Assembly: GCA_037355855.1 (NCBI GenBank)
Contig: CM074759.1
Span: 7,626,001 to 7,690,000 of the forward strand
DNA from: Pseudo-nitzschia pungens
Taxonomy: Eukaryota > Bacillariophyta > Bacillariophyceae > Bacillariales > Bacillariaceae
Direction: 5' to 3'
DNA: 64,000 nucleotides
The translations under genes were made by a program, and so were the position numbers. The notes under the pieces were generated by a model. That model ran no database searches, was not told the DNA's origin, and worked only from the letters and a program-made list of their open reading frames with translations. Below are positions 1 to 11,520 of this stretch, piece after piece; the first letter of the stretch is position 1, and each line of letters starts with the position of its first letter.

Positions 1-220
1 CGATCGACATGATATTCCGTTACGTATACAATAGTCTGGGCTTGCCTGGATTGGCAATCCGAAACGACTGGAGATCTGTTCACAAACACAAACACAGACA
101 CCACCGCCTCGGGACTCTCAATGGTTGCGACTATAAAGAGGCAACTCAACCAGGACTATCAAGACTAGCTGTCTGTCTGTGCGAGTTTGAGAAGACGAGA
201 CAGAACACTTTTTGTTGCGT

Positions 221-1546
221 CTAATTCCTCTTGGGAGCCTTTGTCTCCTTGGGAGACTTGGTACTCTTGGGAGACTTGGTACTCTTGGTTGGGTAAGGAG
301 TTGGTGGTGGTGTAGCTGGTGTAGTTCCTGGAGTTGGTGGAGTTGGCGATGGGGTGGGAGCCTTGGTAGACTTGCCCTTTTTGGGAGCCTTGGTCTTCTT
401 GGGAGACTTCCCCTTCTTTGAGGACTTGGTGGTGGGTGATGTGCTGGGGGTACCGGAAGGAGCACCGGTCACCATGGTGGGAGGTGCAGAGGGAGATCCG
501 GTGGGAGGTGCAGAGGGAGATGCAGAGGGCGTTGCCGAGGGAGACGACGTTGTACCAGAGCTCACGCTACTCGACGACGAGACCGTACTAATGAAGGTCG
601 AAGGATCGGTGGGGGCCGCGGAAGTCGTAGGAGCGGCACTGGGGCTGGCCGAAGGAGCTGCGGAGGGAGCGGCACTTGGACTGGCCGAAGGAGATGCGGA
701 GGGAGCGGCACTTGGACTGGCCGAAGGAGCTGCACTCGGGCTGGCCGAAGGAGCTGCGGAAGGAGATGCAGAGGGCGTTGCCGAAGGAGCTGCGGAGGGA
801 GCGGCACTTGGACTGGCCGAAGGAACGACACTTGGGCTGGCCGAAGGAACTGCGGAGGGAACGTCACTTGGGCTGGCCGAAGGAACGTCACTTGGGCTGG
901 CCGAAGGAGATGCGGAGGGAACGTCACTTGGACTGGCCGAAGGAACGACACTTGGGCTGGCCGAAGGAACTGCGGAGGGAACGTCACTTGGGCTGGCCGA
1001 AGGAACGTCACTTGGACTGGCCGAAGGAGATGCGGAGGGAACGTCACTTGGACTGGCCGAAGGAACGACACTTGGGCTGGCCGAAGGAACTGCGGAGGGA
1101 ACGTCACTTGGGCTGGCCGAAGGAGATGCGGAGGGAACGTCACTTGGACTGGCCGAAGGAACGACACTTGGGCTGGCCGAAGGAACTGCGGAGGGGACGT
1201 CACTTGGGCTGGCCGAAGGAACAGCGGAGGGAACGTCACTTGGACTGGCCGAAGGAACGACACTTGGGCTGGCCGAAGGAACTGCGGAGGGGACGTCACT
1301 TGGGCTGGCCGAAGGAACTGCGGAGGGAACGTCACTTGGGCGGGCCGAAGGAACGTCACTTGGGCTGGCCGAAGGAACTGCGGAGGGGACGACACTTGGG
1401 CGGGCCGAAGGAACTGCGGAGGGAGTGGCACTTGGAATGCCCGAAGGAACCATGGAAGGAACGTCAGAGGGTTGCTGAGCGAACGCAGTGGACATGACCG
1501 CTGCTGCAAGCAAGGCACGGAGGGGAATATTGCTTCGGAACATCAT
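221..1546 (-). CDS. Secreted Ser/Pro/Ala-rich repeat protein
   Basis: Single-exon ORF of 441 residues. It opens with a clear signal peptide (MMFRSNIPLRALLAAAVMST, then AFAQQ), so the product should enter the secretory pathway. Residues ~26-300 are almost entirely four- to five-residue units of the type PSA-x / PSDV / PSVV, in which proline and serine alternate with A, V, D or T. Next comes a short Ser/Thr linker, and then a basic tail with repeated KKGKS, KKTKAP and KSTKSP blocks. Ser/Pro repeats followed by Lys-rich tails are common in diatom wall-associated or mucilage proteins, so an extracellular matrix or frustule-associated role is a reasonable inference, but no catalytic domain is visible. 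The repeats make all six frames look open; the signal peptide supports only this frame. Two adjacent ATGs occur at 1546 and 1543. No intron is needed. Confidence 0.75.
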   Translation of the reverse strand: MMFRSNIPLRALLAAAVMSTAFAQQPSDVPSMVPSGIPSATPSAVPSARPSVVPSAVPSASPSDVPSARPSDVPSAVPSASPSDVPSAVPSASPSVVPSASPSDVPSAVPSASPSDVPSAVPSASPSVVPSASPSDVPSASPSASPSDVPSAVPSASPSVVPSASPSDVPSASPSASPSDVPSASPSDVPSAVPSASPSVVPSASPSDVPSASPSASPSDVPSASPSDVPSAVPSASPSVVPSASPSAAPSAAPSATPSASPSAAPSASPSAAPSASPSAAPSASPSASPSAAPSAAPSASPSAAPTTSAAPTDPSTFISTVSSSSSVSSGTTSSPSATPSASPSAPPTGSPSAPPTMVTGAPSGTPSTSPTTKSSKKGKSPKKTKAPKKGKSTKAPTPSPTPPTPGTTPATPPPTPYPTKSTKSPKSTKSPKETKAPKRN

Positions 1547-3679
1547 CGTGTTGCAACAACAATTAAATACAGATTCTTTTCGACCTTGTCAAACAATCGC
1601 GATAACTTTCTTTTTGTGTGTAGTAATGAAAAGTAATAATAACAGTGCTTCGTACCGCACGGAATGTAACAAAATTCGGACTCATACGTTTCCTCGCACT
1701 TCTTGTGCATGATTGAATAAGTGGTCAAAAAATTCTTGTGCCGGTATCCAAAAGCCTTCGTTGACAATGTCGCAGTAACAAAGTTTTTTCAACCTTCAAG
1801 AATCTTCCGTCGTTTTCAGGGCCTAACGAAAGCATGACCAATAAGTAAGACCTTACATTGAAGTATATTCCAGTCATTCGAAACACATGAAAAGATAATG
1901 TCCGTTCAGATACGAACCGAAAACATAACCGAAGTGCCACAAATTTGGTAAAATTGTTCAATCGTTTTTGGCAAGAGTATCCAAGATACTACAGAATTCC
2001 TATCAGCTGTCCCCGGGTTTCAGTAGAAATTAGTAGTCGGGGACGTAGAACCGGGGGACAGCTGATAAGAATTTTGTAGTAAGCCTTACCGGTACGGGGT
2101 AAAACTTACCTTCTTCTTTTTGCGTCACGTGTTTTCTTATGATTGTTTTTTTTATCGGACTGGAACATTGTCGATTTTTCAATTTTTGAAAAAATAGTAG
2201 AAATAGAATTCTTCAAACACCCCCAAAAGAGTCGAGCCTCTCATTCTTTCGCGGAAAACAAAATTTTGAAATTTTAAAATTTTAAAATTAAATTCTGAAA
2301 ACCCCCATCCGGCGACACCCGTCTGGGCTCTACGGGAAATTAAGTTTTGATCATGAATTTAGTTACTGAATTTGATTCTCCGGATGGAACATGAGTGATT
2401 TTTGTTTTTTGGAGGAATTTGCAAATTCCTGTTCCTCCCACGACCACCAATTTGTTTTTGTTGCATGGTTGATGTACTGGGATAGAATTCATATTAATGT
2501 ATCCCTAAGATAGCTACCAATTCACTACCAACTTTCTCTTCTTGCAAGTTTTAAAAGTGACCCCACCAGTGTCACTTGGACACTTGGCACTTGCTGATGC
2601 TTTAGAATTAGTCAATAGGGAGGGCATGATATGGCAGTGCTTGATTTAAGAGAGGTAGTAAGAAGAACAAAAGAAGTGGGAGGTCTGTATCAGGGACAGT
2701 AGCTTGCTATCTCATAATAGTAACACCATTGTAGTGTCATAGTACAGCTACAATGTAGTAATATTGTAGGGCTTGATTACTCAAAATCATGTTGGTGCCT
2801 GCTGTGCTTGCTTCTTGCTTGTCTACTAAATGCACCGCCATGTTTAAATGTGAATAGAACATTGTCAAGGAGAGTGTTAGCTAAAAGAAGATGTCTTTCC
2901 TTTGAACAGAGAGTGTGTACCGGTAAGGATTTATTCACAGAATTATCACCAAAACGGCAAACGCTGTTACAAACTTCTTGGTTCATCTCCAAAAAGTTGT
3001 TTCATCGTACGTACGTACTATACGTACGTACGGCACCGTAAAGCTTACCGTACGGTACTTTGTTGCATTCGGTATGAAATCGGGGGGAATGCCAACCGTT
3101 TTCCCCCCCTCCCCTCAAAGATTGTTTTGGCTCCAATCGTCCTCTCCTTATAAACAAGGGAGCTTCGTACCCCCGAAACTAGGTCCAACCCCAAAGAAAA
3201 GACGGAGAGAGCTCGACCAACAAAAAAATGCGTGAATCCACCGCGAATCATCCCTCCCTCACTCGCTCGGAAACTCCCGGACCGATAACTACGAGTAAGT
3301 TACGAGTAAGTTACGAGTAGCTTACGAGTACAAGTACAAGTGCAGTAACTTAACTAACTGTCGAATCAATCGTCAAGGTCCGAGTGTCATCGCCGTTTTG
3401 GCTCATGGGTGCATGGATTCATTGTACTTTGTCGAGAGAGACTGCTGCATAGAAACGATCATCGATAGGAGAAACAACAATACAGTAATTTAGCGGCTCA
3501 ACGCAAAGGAGGCGTTCCTATCTATTCTCTACCGGCGTTCGTTCCTTCCGCGCGTTCCGAAGGAAAACTGTACTGTACTGCCTTACTGTCAATACAGCAT
3601 CCGCCCCATTCCGGTTCCTTGCGCTACAGCACGGTGCTCATACAATACTACTACGACTACTACTTATTCTTCTGCGGCA
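1547..3679. other. Intergenic region
   Basis: No credible gene was seen between the divergent repeat-protein and EGF-protein genes. It contains a small foldback element (1987-2081, listed separately), an AT-rich stretch around 2140-2300, and a run of ACGTAC/CGTACGG words around 3008-3055. Short repeats of the form ttacgagtaag lie at about 3295-3335. The last few hundred bases before 3680 should hold the EGF-gene promoter, but no TATA box stands out. Confidence 0.5.
1987..2081. mobile_element. Small TA-flanked foldback MITE
   Basis: Arms 1987-2019 and 2049-2081 are inverted repeats, matching at about 30 of 33 positions, around a 29-bp loop. The outermost bases on each side are TA, so the body reads as 1989-2079 (91 bp), starting CTACAGAATTC and ending GAATTTTGTAG. 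A TA duplication with short imperfect terminal inverted repeats is typical of Tc1/mariner-type (Stowaway-like) MITEs. It shares the CTAC(A/G)GA terminus with the larger foldback at 50164-50392. It has no coding capacity. Confidence 0.6.
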
Positions 3680-6600
3680 ATGACGATGGCGATGACGACG
3701 ACGACGACGGCGACGACGATGGACTCGCAATCGCGATCGTTCCAACGAGCGAGGACCTCGACGTTCCGAAGGATTGTTTGGTGGTTGGCAGCAACGGCTT
3801 TGTCACCGGCTGCCACCGTTCGGACCGCGGAGGCATCGGAAGCCCCCAAGCCCTGCGAACGACTGCCGGCTACTCTGTCGTTTACTCAGGAAGAAGCACC
3901 GCGGGATCTCTCCAGTGTGGTAGGTAGTCTCTGCTTTGGATTGCTTTGAAGTGGAGTGGAGTGCAGATCCACAAGCCAAAACCGCACAACGCTACCGATC
4001 GATGTTCCGATGCCCGTGCTCACTGTGGTTTTGTTGTTTCTCGTTTCTCTCTCTACCTCGACCATTAACACAATAATGTCGACGACGACGACGACGACAA
4101 TCTAATCTCATTTCATTTCGATTTCTTCGTGCAATGCAATGTATGTGGGTTTCTGACGTTGGAATTGCCGGTGGACCCTTGCTGCGTCGCATGGATCTCG
4201 TGGTTGCTCTTCTTGTGGTTCGGCAACCAATTGGACACGCACTCGCACGTACCGTGCCGTATCGTACTGTACTGTACCATACCGTACCGCACCGTGCTCG
4301 CAGCTTCCGGTGGTGGTGGAAAAAATCAACCGCGTCCTCGATGGCGTCGTCGACGTCGAGGTCGAGTGGACGGGTGCCAATCTGCACGGCAGGGTCGGCG
4401 AGCACCTGATCGGAACCCGCGTCACGCGATTGGTCGGTAGCTCCAGCAGCGTCCGCGGCGAGGGCGAGCTCCACCGGGACGAATTCGGGAGAGAGGTCGT
4501 TTCCCGGTGCTTCCACGTTCCCATCAACATTGTCGACACGGACGAGTGCTCGCTCCCCAAAAACCACCCGATGCGGCACAAGTGCCACCACTCCTCGGTC
4601 TGCGTCAACACGAACGGATCCTACGAGTGCCGGTGCCCCCGCCTGCCGGACAGCGACGAGGGCAGCAACCGCACTCCGTGGGAGGTTTCGTTTGCGTCGG
4701 CCGCCAAGACGTCCTGCCCGTCGTCGCCGTCCACCGATGGATGCTGCCCGTTTTCGGCGCACTCGTCGGAGGGGAAGCAGTGCCGGGCCCGCTTCAAGTG
4801 TCCCGTCGATCCCTGCAGCAGCAGCAGCAGCGAGGGAGGCACCGACAAAAAACCCACCCACGACTGCGCTCCCTCGGCCACCTGCGTCCGCGCGGAATCT
4901 CCCAACAACAATGTCCTCGGGACGCAGCGTGACTCGTCGTCGGCGTCCTCCTCCTCCTCCCTCCCGGCGCTTTCCTCCAAGCTGTACACCTGCGAGTGCC
5001 CGGAAGGGCTCATGGGAAACGGAAGGTCCTGCCGGCCGGGCATCGATGCCCCCCCGAAACCGATGCTCATGTTCGACGGGGTCACGCCCACCGCGCTGAC
5101 GATCAAAAACAATTACTACTGCGGCTGCACCAAACCCAAGATCGATGCCTGCAGCGGATTCCCTCCGTGCCGGGGCAAGCACGAGGTCTGCACCGTGGAA
5201 GCCGACACCCACCAGCCCACGTGCGCCTGCCGATCGGGATACGTCCACCACGACGAGTTCGGATGCGTCGACGTCAATCCTCCCACCCTCAAACTCCGAA
5301 ACGATCCGAGGGGGGACCAGATCCTCAGATTGAAGCAGGGCGACGAATACCGAGAACATATGGTCGACATTGTGGACGAGAACGCCGAGGACTACCTCCG
5401 CAGTCTCAAGGTGACCTACAGCCAGCCCCTCCCGCCGGGCTGCCTCACGGGAGTCGGGGAATTCCACGTCAACTACACCGTGGCAATGCCCTGGGCGAAC
5501 CCGCCCTTTGTGCGGATCACCCGGCGGGTCATCATCGAGGACATTGACGAGTGCGCCATCGCGGCCAAACCCAAGCTCCTCAAGCAATTCAAGGCATCCT
5601 GCCCCCAGCTCGTTCCGCAGTGCGACACCGGGGCCGGGGCCGAGTGCCGCAACACCCGTGGAAGCTACGAGTGCAGGTGTCCGGCCCACACCAACGGGGA
5701 TGGCTTCCTCCCATCGGCCAGGTTCGATCCCAGCTATCCCCCGCCGGCTTCCTTCGAGGGCGGGACCTCCTGCGTCGATACGTCCAAACCCGTTTTGGAG
5801 GTCCGGGGGCCCAATCCCAAGATCTTTCGGGTGGCCAAGTGCGGGGGCCTCTCCGGCGTCATGAGCCCGTACTCCGGCAAGCTGGGCGACAACGAGGATC
5901 AAAAGGACCGGCTCGTGTCCACCCAGCAGGGAATGTACGAGGCCGACATCCGGGAAATGATCAGGGCCACGGCCGGTGCCGAGCTCTGCGCGACGCACGA
6001 AAATCCCCGCGTCAAGTCCTCCGACTGCATCGAGGCGATCGATTACCTGTACACGGGCGAGGTCGATCTCTCGGACCGCGTCACGGTGGGAGATCCGATC
6101 CGCAAATCCCATCTGAAGTGGGTGGTTCCGTACGACGTCACGGACGACGCGGGGAACAAGGCCGAGACGGTCTACCGGGAGGTGGTGGTGGAAGAAATTG
6201 GTTTGTTCGGACTGGAAAAGAAAATCCGCGAGGAAGTGGCCCGGGAGGAGCAGCGAAAGACGAAGCGGGCCATCGACGCCGCCGTTTCCAAGGAACGACA
6301 AAAGTGGGAGGCCGAGGCACGATCCAGCAACAGCAACAACAGCAACCGGTCATCTCGCCGCAACTCCAACGATGCCTCCAGGACCTGTCCTTCGTGTCCG
6401 CCCTGTGTTTGCCCCGAGACAGACGCGGTCAACGCCGCGACTTGCTCGGTCCACTGCAACAACATGTCCGAAACCTGCCGCCAGCTCGGCGACGACAACT
6501 CTGTGTACAAGCTCCTCCTGTTGCTGGAGGACATCTTTCCGGTGCAGCTCGTTCCCATGATTGTCCTTTCCTTTGTCGCGGTCGGATTCCTGTACGTGGT

Positions 6601-7060
6601 GCAATGGATCTGGACACTGTTGTTCAACCCCCGGGCGTACACGAATTATGATTACGGAAATTACAGTTCCATCAACGACGAGATGCTCCTGGCTACCGCC
6701 CCGAGACCGAGCCAGCAGGCACCGACGCAGGCGCAGCAACCCGTCGTCAATGGCGGCGGAAGCATCCCCGCATCGACCCCCCGGCCACCCACGGCGTCCC
6801 TGTCACTGGCGAACTACAATACCAACAACAACTCCGTCAACGGCACAAACGGTTCGTCGTCGTTTTTCTCTCCCGGTGGAAGCCAGATGGGGTCTCCCCC
6901 CGGCCGGTTCGACAGCGGCTCTGGTCATCACCACCGAAGTCCCGCCACTCCGGCACCCATGCGAGACTCGTACGAGGGAGGTTCCGTCTACCAGTCTCCC
7001 CCACTCATCGTTCCGAGCCGGAACGGGGAGGGTGGACGGAGACGGACTCCGTACCGGTGA
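3680..7060 (+). CDS. EGF-domain type I membrane protein, two exons
   Basis: Proposed join(3680..3919, 4304..7060), about 998 residues. The intron (384 bp, GTAGGT...GCAG, phase 0) is inferred because the long downstream frame has no ATG at its start and joins cleanly in frame. Exon 1 carries a hydrophobic segment (RIVWWLAATALSPAA), read as a signal peptide; a start at the second ATG, 3719, is equally possible. The extracellular part has calcium-binding EGF signatures: DTDEC...CVNTNGSYECRC at ~residues 155-205 and DIDEC...CRNTRGSYECRC at ~490-545. Other Cys-rich EGF-like stretches lie between them, and a segment resembling beta-sandwich repeats follows (~550-700). A charged, coiled-coil-prone stretch precedes one membrane helix (~825-855, LVPMIVLSFVAVGFLYVV). 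The cytoplasmic tail is long, Pro/Ser/Asn-rich and disordered. It is likely a surface adhesion or receptor-like protein; the ligand is unknown. Confidence 0.75.
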
Positions 7061-8794
7061 AAGGAAGGAAGGTGTACAGAACGGAATGGCGGAGCAACGA
7101 CTTCAACGGTGGGACTGACTCGGTACGAGTACACGAGTCGCGATGGAAACCAGAACTGGCAACCGAGGTACTGTACAATTGCTATCGACACACCACCAAA
7201 GAATAATAATGACAATACCAACCCTACAACTTCTGCGTGTCCGGAACAGATCACAATGATTGTGAAGGAAACGTTGGGTGTTATCGTTGGAATGGGCGAA
7301 TGGCAATCACGAAACCATCGTTGCCGTGTCAATCAATCGGGGGCATTGACGCACTTAGGATCTAAGAAATAAGAATCATACAAAACAATAATAATCATTA
7401 CAAGTAAGAGCTACATTATCATCCAATGGGATCAAGTCCGGGAACTTTTTACAGTAGCAACGACCTTTCCACGAGCAGATCCATCAGCAAATCCAGTAGC
7501 GAAACCAGCAGCATTGGCGTTGTGAACCCAAAACATTACGAGCGGAAGAGAGAACGACCGTGTGACAAGGAATCAAACACACAAACACACACGGAGGAAA
7601 AGAAACAGAAACATGTACGGGCACAAGATAGATATCTATTGTGCTTTCGGAATAATCTGCTTCGTATTCGGGGTTCGGCTTTCGTCTGTTGCAACATCTT
7701 GTACCTCTCGGAGGTGCATGAGTGCCATGGTGGTCGAGCCCCTCGTGCGATTCTGCGATTCGTGCTGTACCGAATCACTCCACCGCGATCGGAGAGGTTT
7801 TTGAGGCTCGTCTGGAAGTGTTCACACGATTGTCTCGACGGCAATGGTCGGATGCAGCCATTGCTCTACGGCGTCTTTCGATTGGCGTGGGGGGAGGGTA
7901 CGTTGGAGTATTAGGGAAATGCAGATGGGTCGATTCAGATTCATGAGTCCTATAGTCTTGCCATACAGGACAGGCTGCTCTACATTGGATCCCATTGTCT
8001 CCAAGGATCTCTCGAGCTCTGCCAAGAGCTTTTCAATGGACGGCCACATCTTTCTATTGAAGTTGTGTTGTTGCAAAGACAGGAAATTGTAGTGTGCCCG
8101 GTGGATGAAAACCTGGAGCAGAAAGTAGAGACTGAACAAGTGATCTTTGTAGTGACAGAGAAGCACAAAGCCAAGTATGCATATTGTCAAAACCGAAAGG
8201 AAACCGTTCTTTTTTCATTCTTTTTGTTCACAGCTCCTTCTTTTGACCCAGACCATAGTGGTTGCTTGCCCAAATCCTGTTGCAACACACCCCTAGCCCG
8301 TTCTTCTTGTTGTCCAGAGCAACACTTGTTGTGTCGAGACTGCATTTGCTGGAAAATTGACGTCACCAGTGGCAAAAATACCTTTGCCTTGCTTCTTTTT
8401 TTCTATGGAAAAGACCTTCTTCTTATTTGTTCAACAATGACACCACCATGGCCAATGCCAATCAGAATCCCAGTATTTCCTCTGCTGGGAGTCTGAAGCA
8501 AGAGATCAAATGCCAGCTGAATCATACCAGCAGCAGCAGTGAAGAAGTGGATGGAAAAACCATGCAAATTGCAGTCAAAATCCCTATTTCAGGTCTGTAG
8601 GTCTGGTACAGATCCCTATTTGGGAACCCAACAGCCTCCAGCATAGCAAATCAGCATAGCAAATCAGCATACTGGTAGTAGTAGCAAGTCAGCATAGCAA
8701 ATCAGCATAGCACAGCACGACAAAGTTGAATATCTTTGCATTACTACTACTAAAGGATAATTGGAAGAAGGTATGATGGAACAAAAGGAGTGGG
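7061..8794. other. Intergenic region, no gene recognised
   Basis: Short overlapping open frames on both strands (for example about 7426-7914 plus and 7822-8190 minus) show no recognisable domain, and none has a convincing start and context. An unrecognised spliced gene or decayed gene around 7700-8500 cannot be excluded. Just before the LTR element, a short 13-bp tandem repeat (atagcaaatcagc and variants) occupies about 8640-8710. Confidence 0.35.
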
Positions 8795-8799
8795 AATGT

Positions 8800-9749
8800 T
8801 ATGAAGATATTCAAGGTGGTGCTATGATCTGTGCTAAGGCTCCTGTGTAGGAGAGTGTACTGGGGCTACAGGCAGCAGCCTCCAGTAACTGACTAACAGG
8901 TGCTGAGCTGAGTGCTGAGATGTGTGCTAATTGGTAGCATACAGGCTTAGCAGCAGGCTTAGCAACAGGCTTAGCAACAGGCTTAGCAACAGGCTTAGCA
9001 ACAGGCTTAGCAACAGGCTTAGCAACAGACCTATCCTGCTTAGTATGGATGCTAGCAGAATTTACTAGGGCCGCCGCGTACGATTTGTACCAATCGTACG
9101 TACCCCGAGTAAAGCACCTGTTATGGTGTAGCTAAATGCTACAGGGTTAGGGTTGCTAAGGCTACGAGATACTGGAAGATACTAACCTACCATGATAACA
9201 ATGCTAAGATACGATGCTACCGCCGGGGCCAGGTCATTGGTGTATAATATGTACCATGACTGGATGCCCGGCCCAAACAGTTACCCAACGCGCTAGCATA
9301 AGTGAGCTAGCATACGATTGGATCGCTAATAATTAAGCGAAGCTTAATTAAGCGAAGCTACGCTACGATACTCCGATACGCTACCCGTAGAATACAGTAC
9401 CAGAGCTACAGAGCTCTGTTATTATACGAGTTATCGGAGCGCTGTCACGATACGATACAGAGCTGAGCGCTTTGGCTCAGCTCCCCTTTATTCACTCTTT
9501 TCTTTATGCTCTAAAATAAACACACCTATCATGCCCTCCCTTACGACCGATTCCGATGTACCTCTAGGGAAGTGCCTTGTATTGCCTAAGTGTATGCAAT
9601 AGACCTTGAACGGTCCACTGTAGACTCACGATTTGCCAGGACTTTATGTATTGTTATTGTTAAGGCTTTCCCCTATTTTTAGGCCAGTATGAGACAGTTT
9701 ATATCTACGAGTCGTCCCCGAAGATCGCTGACGAGCGAATATCAACGCA
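8800..9749 (+). repeat. 5' LTR
   Basis: About 950 bp, matched by 16866-17815. Internal features are seven copies of a 12-bp tandem unit (aggcttagcaac, the first a variant) at 8943-9026, palindromic words such as taattaagcgaagc near 9335-9355, a TATA-like tataatat at 9243-9250 and an AATAAA polyadenylation-like signal at 9515-9520. The ends are not the usual TG...CA if the AATGT target duplication is used as the boundary (TATGAAG...CAACGC). A TG start would lie two bases further in. Confidence 0.85.
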
Positions 9750-10557
9750 GTTTATCAGACCCACCGCTCGACCCACTACGAACCGGGACGCCGGCTAGAG
9801 CGTGTGAAGAAACCCAGCTGGCTGATCACCACTGGCATCCATGCCTACACTTGGATGTAAAACCTCAGCTGAAACTGGACCAGCAGCTGACATCGCGAGA
9901 TCCCTGATGTTAATGGGGAGCCCTTCCCCAGACCCGCGAACCGACCGGAGTCCGCACATCCACCTCTGCGGATCTATTGGTATTCATATTCAGTAGCTGA
10001 GCGTCATGGTGGCTCCATGGAGGCTCAGTCCGGTGGGGAAGGAGCAGATGGACGTGGAGAAAGCAGCGTCCATGATTCCCTGTTATTTTACAGGATTCAA
10101 GGGGACGTTTGCCGGGGATGGAACAACGCTGGAAAAGAATTTTCGTGGAGACAGACCACCACGTACTTTCCAGTGAAGACAGTGTCCAGCAGACCAAGGA
10201 CATGACGTCAGTCCCATCCGAAACAATGAGGCGCAGACAACCTCAAATCTGCCATACCATTGATTTTTTGATTTTAGCCAAGGGAATTTGGAATCGGACA
10301 AGCCAAGAACCCTGAGATCTGTCATATCTCAAAATCAAATCAATTGGTCCAGAGCAGAAAGACCGAATAGAATTCTTATTTTGGTCGTAACCAACCATCC
10401 AACCATCGAATCGGAACCATCGATGTGGATAGACGTCGGCACGAAACTGTTGACACGAAAGACGTCAACACGAAACTGTTGACATGAAACACTGACGTGA
10501 TACACGATACCTTTTCTTTTGGCCGTCATCGATACAGACCTTCGATCGACAACTTGG
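9750..10557 (+). other. LTR-element leader region
   Basis: No credible ORF was seen. The sequence directly after the 5' LTR (gtttatcagacccac, 9750 onward) is where a primer-binding site should lie. It resembles the tatcaga core of some Met-tRNA-type sites, but the match cannot be verified here. Short tandem words (gacacgaaa / gtcaacacgaaact) occur at about 10437-10500, just before the first ORF. Confidence 0.4.
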
Positions 10558-10626
10558 ATGGAAACAGTCCCCACCACAAAAGAATTTGGAAACCGAAGCA
10601 AGTTAATTAGTCAGAGCAAGACAATC

Positions 10627-11520
10627 ATGGTCAAGCAAACTAGAAGTCAAGCCGCCGCAGCTACTGCTGCCGCAGACACTCCCCCGACTGGAGCCGGCGC
10701 TCCTGGAGTTGCCCCTGTAGGCGGCGCCGTCCCTGGAGGCGGCGCTGTCCCTGGAGGCGGCGCTGTCGCTGGAGCCGATGCTCCTCCACTCGGAGCCGGC
10801 GCCACTGGAGTTGTCCCTGGAGCCGGCGCTCCCCCGCCTGGAGTTGCTGGCGCCGCCACTGTTGGAGTACCTGGAATTCCTCCTGTTGCTCCTGCTGCAT
10901 TTGGAGTCTCCAGGATCCAACAAGAACCCAACCTCGACATCCAACCTCGACCTGAGATGATCCTACTTGCTGCTGTTCAAGAACTGAGAGCAGTGCGCAA
11001 CGAGAATGCAGCTCGGATTGCTGCTGAGACTGCTGCTGCTCCTGCTGCCGCTCCTGCACCTACAGGAGCTAGTCCCGATATCCTCCAAGCTGAGAGTATG
11101 TATAGCGAAAACAACGACGACGGACGCATGTTTTCTCTACTGGACGAGATTATCGATCATGAGAAGGATGGATCCGCCGTCAGGAAGCAAGATGCCACGA
11201 TCACCAACAAGTACGGCCGTAAAGTTCCCAAGCCTACTACGAGAGGATGGCGATTACTCGTTAGTTGGAAAGACGGAACTAAATCCTGGTGTAAGTTGAG
11301 TGATCTGAAAGAGTCCTTCCCTGTACATACCGCCGAGTACGCTGTATCCGCCAAGATTTCAGAACAGCCAGCGTTCCGATGGTGGATCCACCACGTACTA
11401 CGAAGGAAGAAGCAAATTCTCAAGGCCACCAAACGAAACAAGTACTGGGATAGGACGCACAAGAAGACGGCAGCAGTGAAGACGACGGCAGCAGCATCGG
11501 AGGACCTGTATGTCTTATAG
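10627..11520 (+). CDS. Chimeric retroelement ORF: Ala/Gly/Pro-rich N-terminus plus Copia post-integrase block
   Basis: Open frame of 297 residues from ATG 10627; an in-frame ATG at 10558 would add 23. The first ~100 residues are low-complexity GAGAPG/VPGGG repeats. A short charged segment follows. From about residue 155 (AESMYSENNDDG) the text matches the block found in diatom Copia polyproteins between integrase and reverse transcriptase: LLDEIIDHEKDGSAV, then GWRLLVSWKDGTKSW, LKESFPVHTAEYAV and FRWWIHHVLRRK, a chromo-like Trp/Lys-rich module. Here it stands alone, upstream of protease and integrase, and ends at a stop before any RT. The open frame may be maintained or simply young. The N-terminus could stand in for Gag, but no zinc knuckle is visible. 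Confidence 0.6.
   Translation: MVKQTRSQAAAATAAADTPPTGAGAPGVAPVGGAVPGGGAVPGGGAVAGADAPPLGAGATGVVPGAGAPPPGVAGAATVGVPGIPPVAPAAFGVSRIQQEPNLDIQPRPEMILLAAVQELRAVRNENAARIAAETAAAPAAAPAPTGASPDILQAESMYSENNDDGRMFSLLDEIIDHEKDGSAVRKQDATITNKYGRKVPKPTTRGWRLLVSWKDGTKSWCKLSDLKESFPVHTAEYAVSAKISEQPAFRWWIHHVLRRKKQILKATKRNKYWDRTHKKTAAVKTTAAASEDLYVL

Noticed and set aside
354..1518. Long ORFs on the plus strand and in another minus frame across the Ser/Pro repeat gene
   Set aside because: They are shadows of the repeat array. Only the 221-1546 frame has a signal peptide and a coherent non-repeat C-terminus.
2619..2633. A 15-bp match (agggagggcatgata) to the complement of the LTR near 9526
   Set aside because: Too short and isolated to claim an LTR relic.
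3992..6301. 769-residue ORF antisense to the EGF gene
   Set aside because: It follows from the GC-rich codon use of the EGF gene on the other strand; it has no domain content, and the plus frame carries clear EGF motifs.
7426..8496. Possible small genes upstream of the LTR element
   Set aside because: Short frames on both strands without domains, signal sequences or supporting splice sites; left as an unassigned intergenic region.
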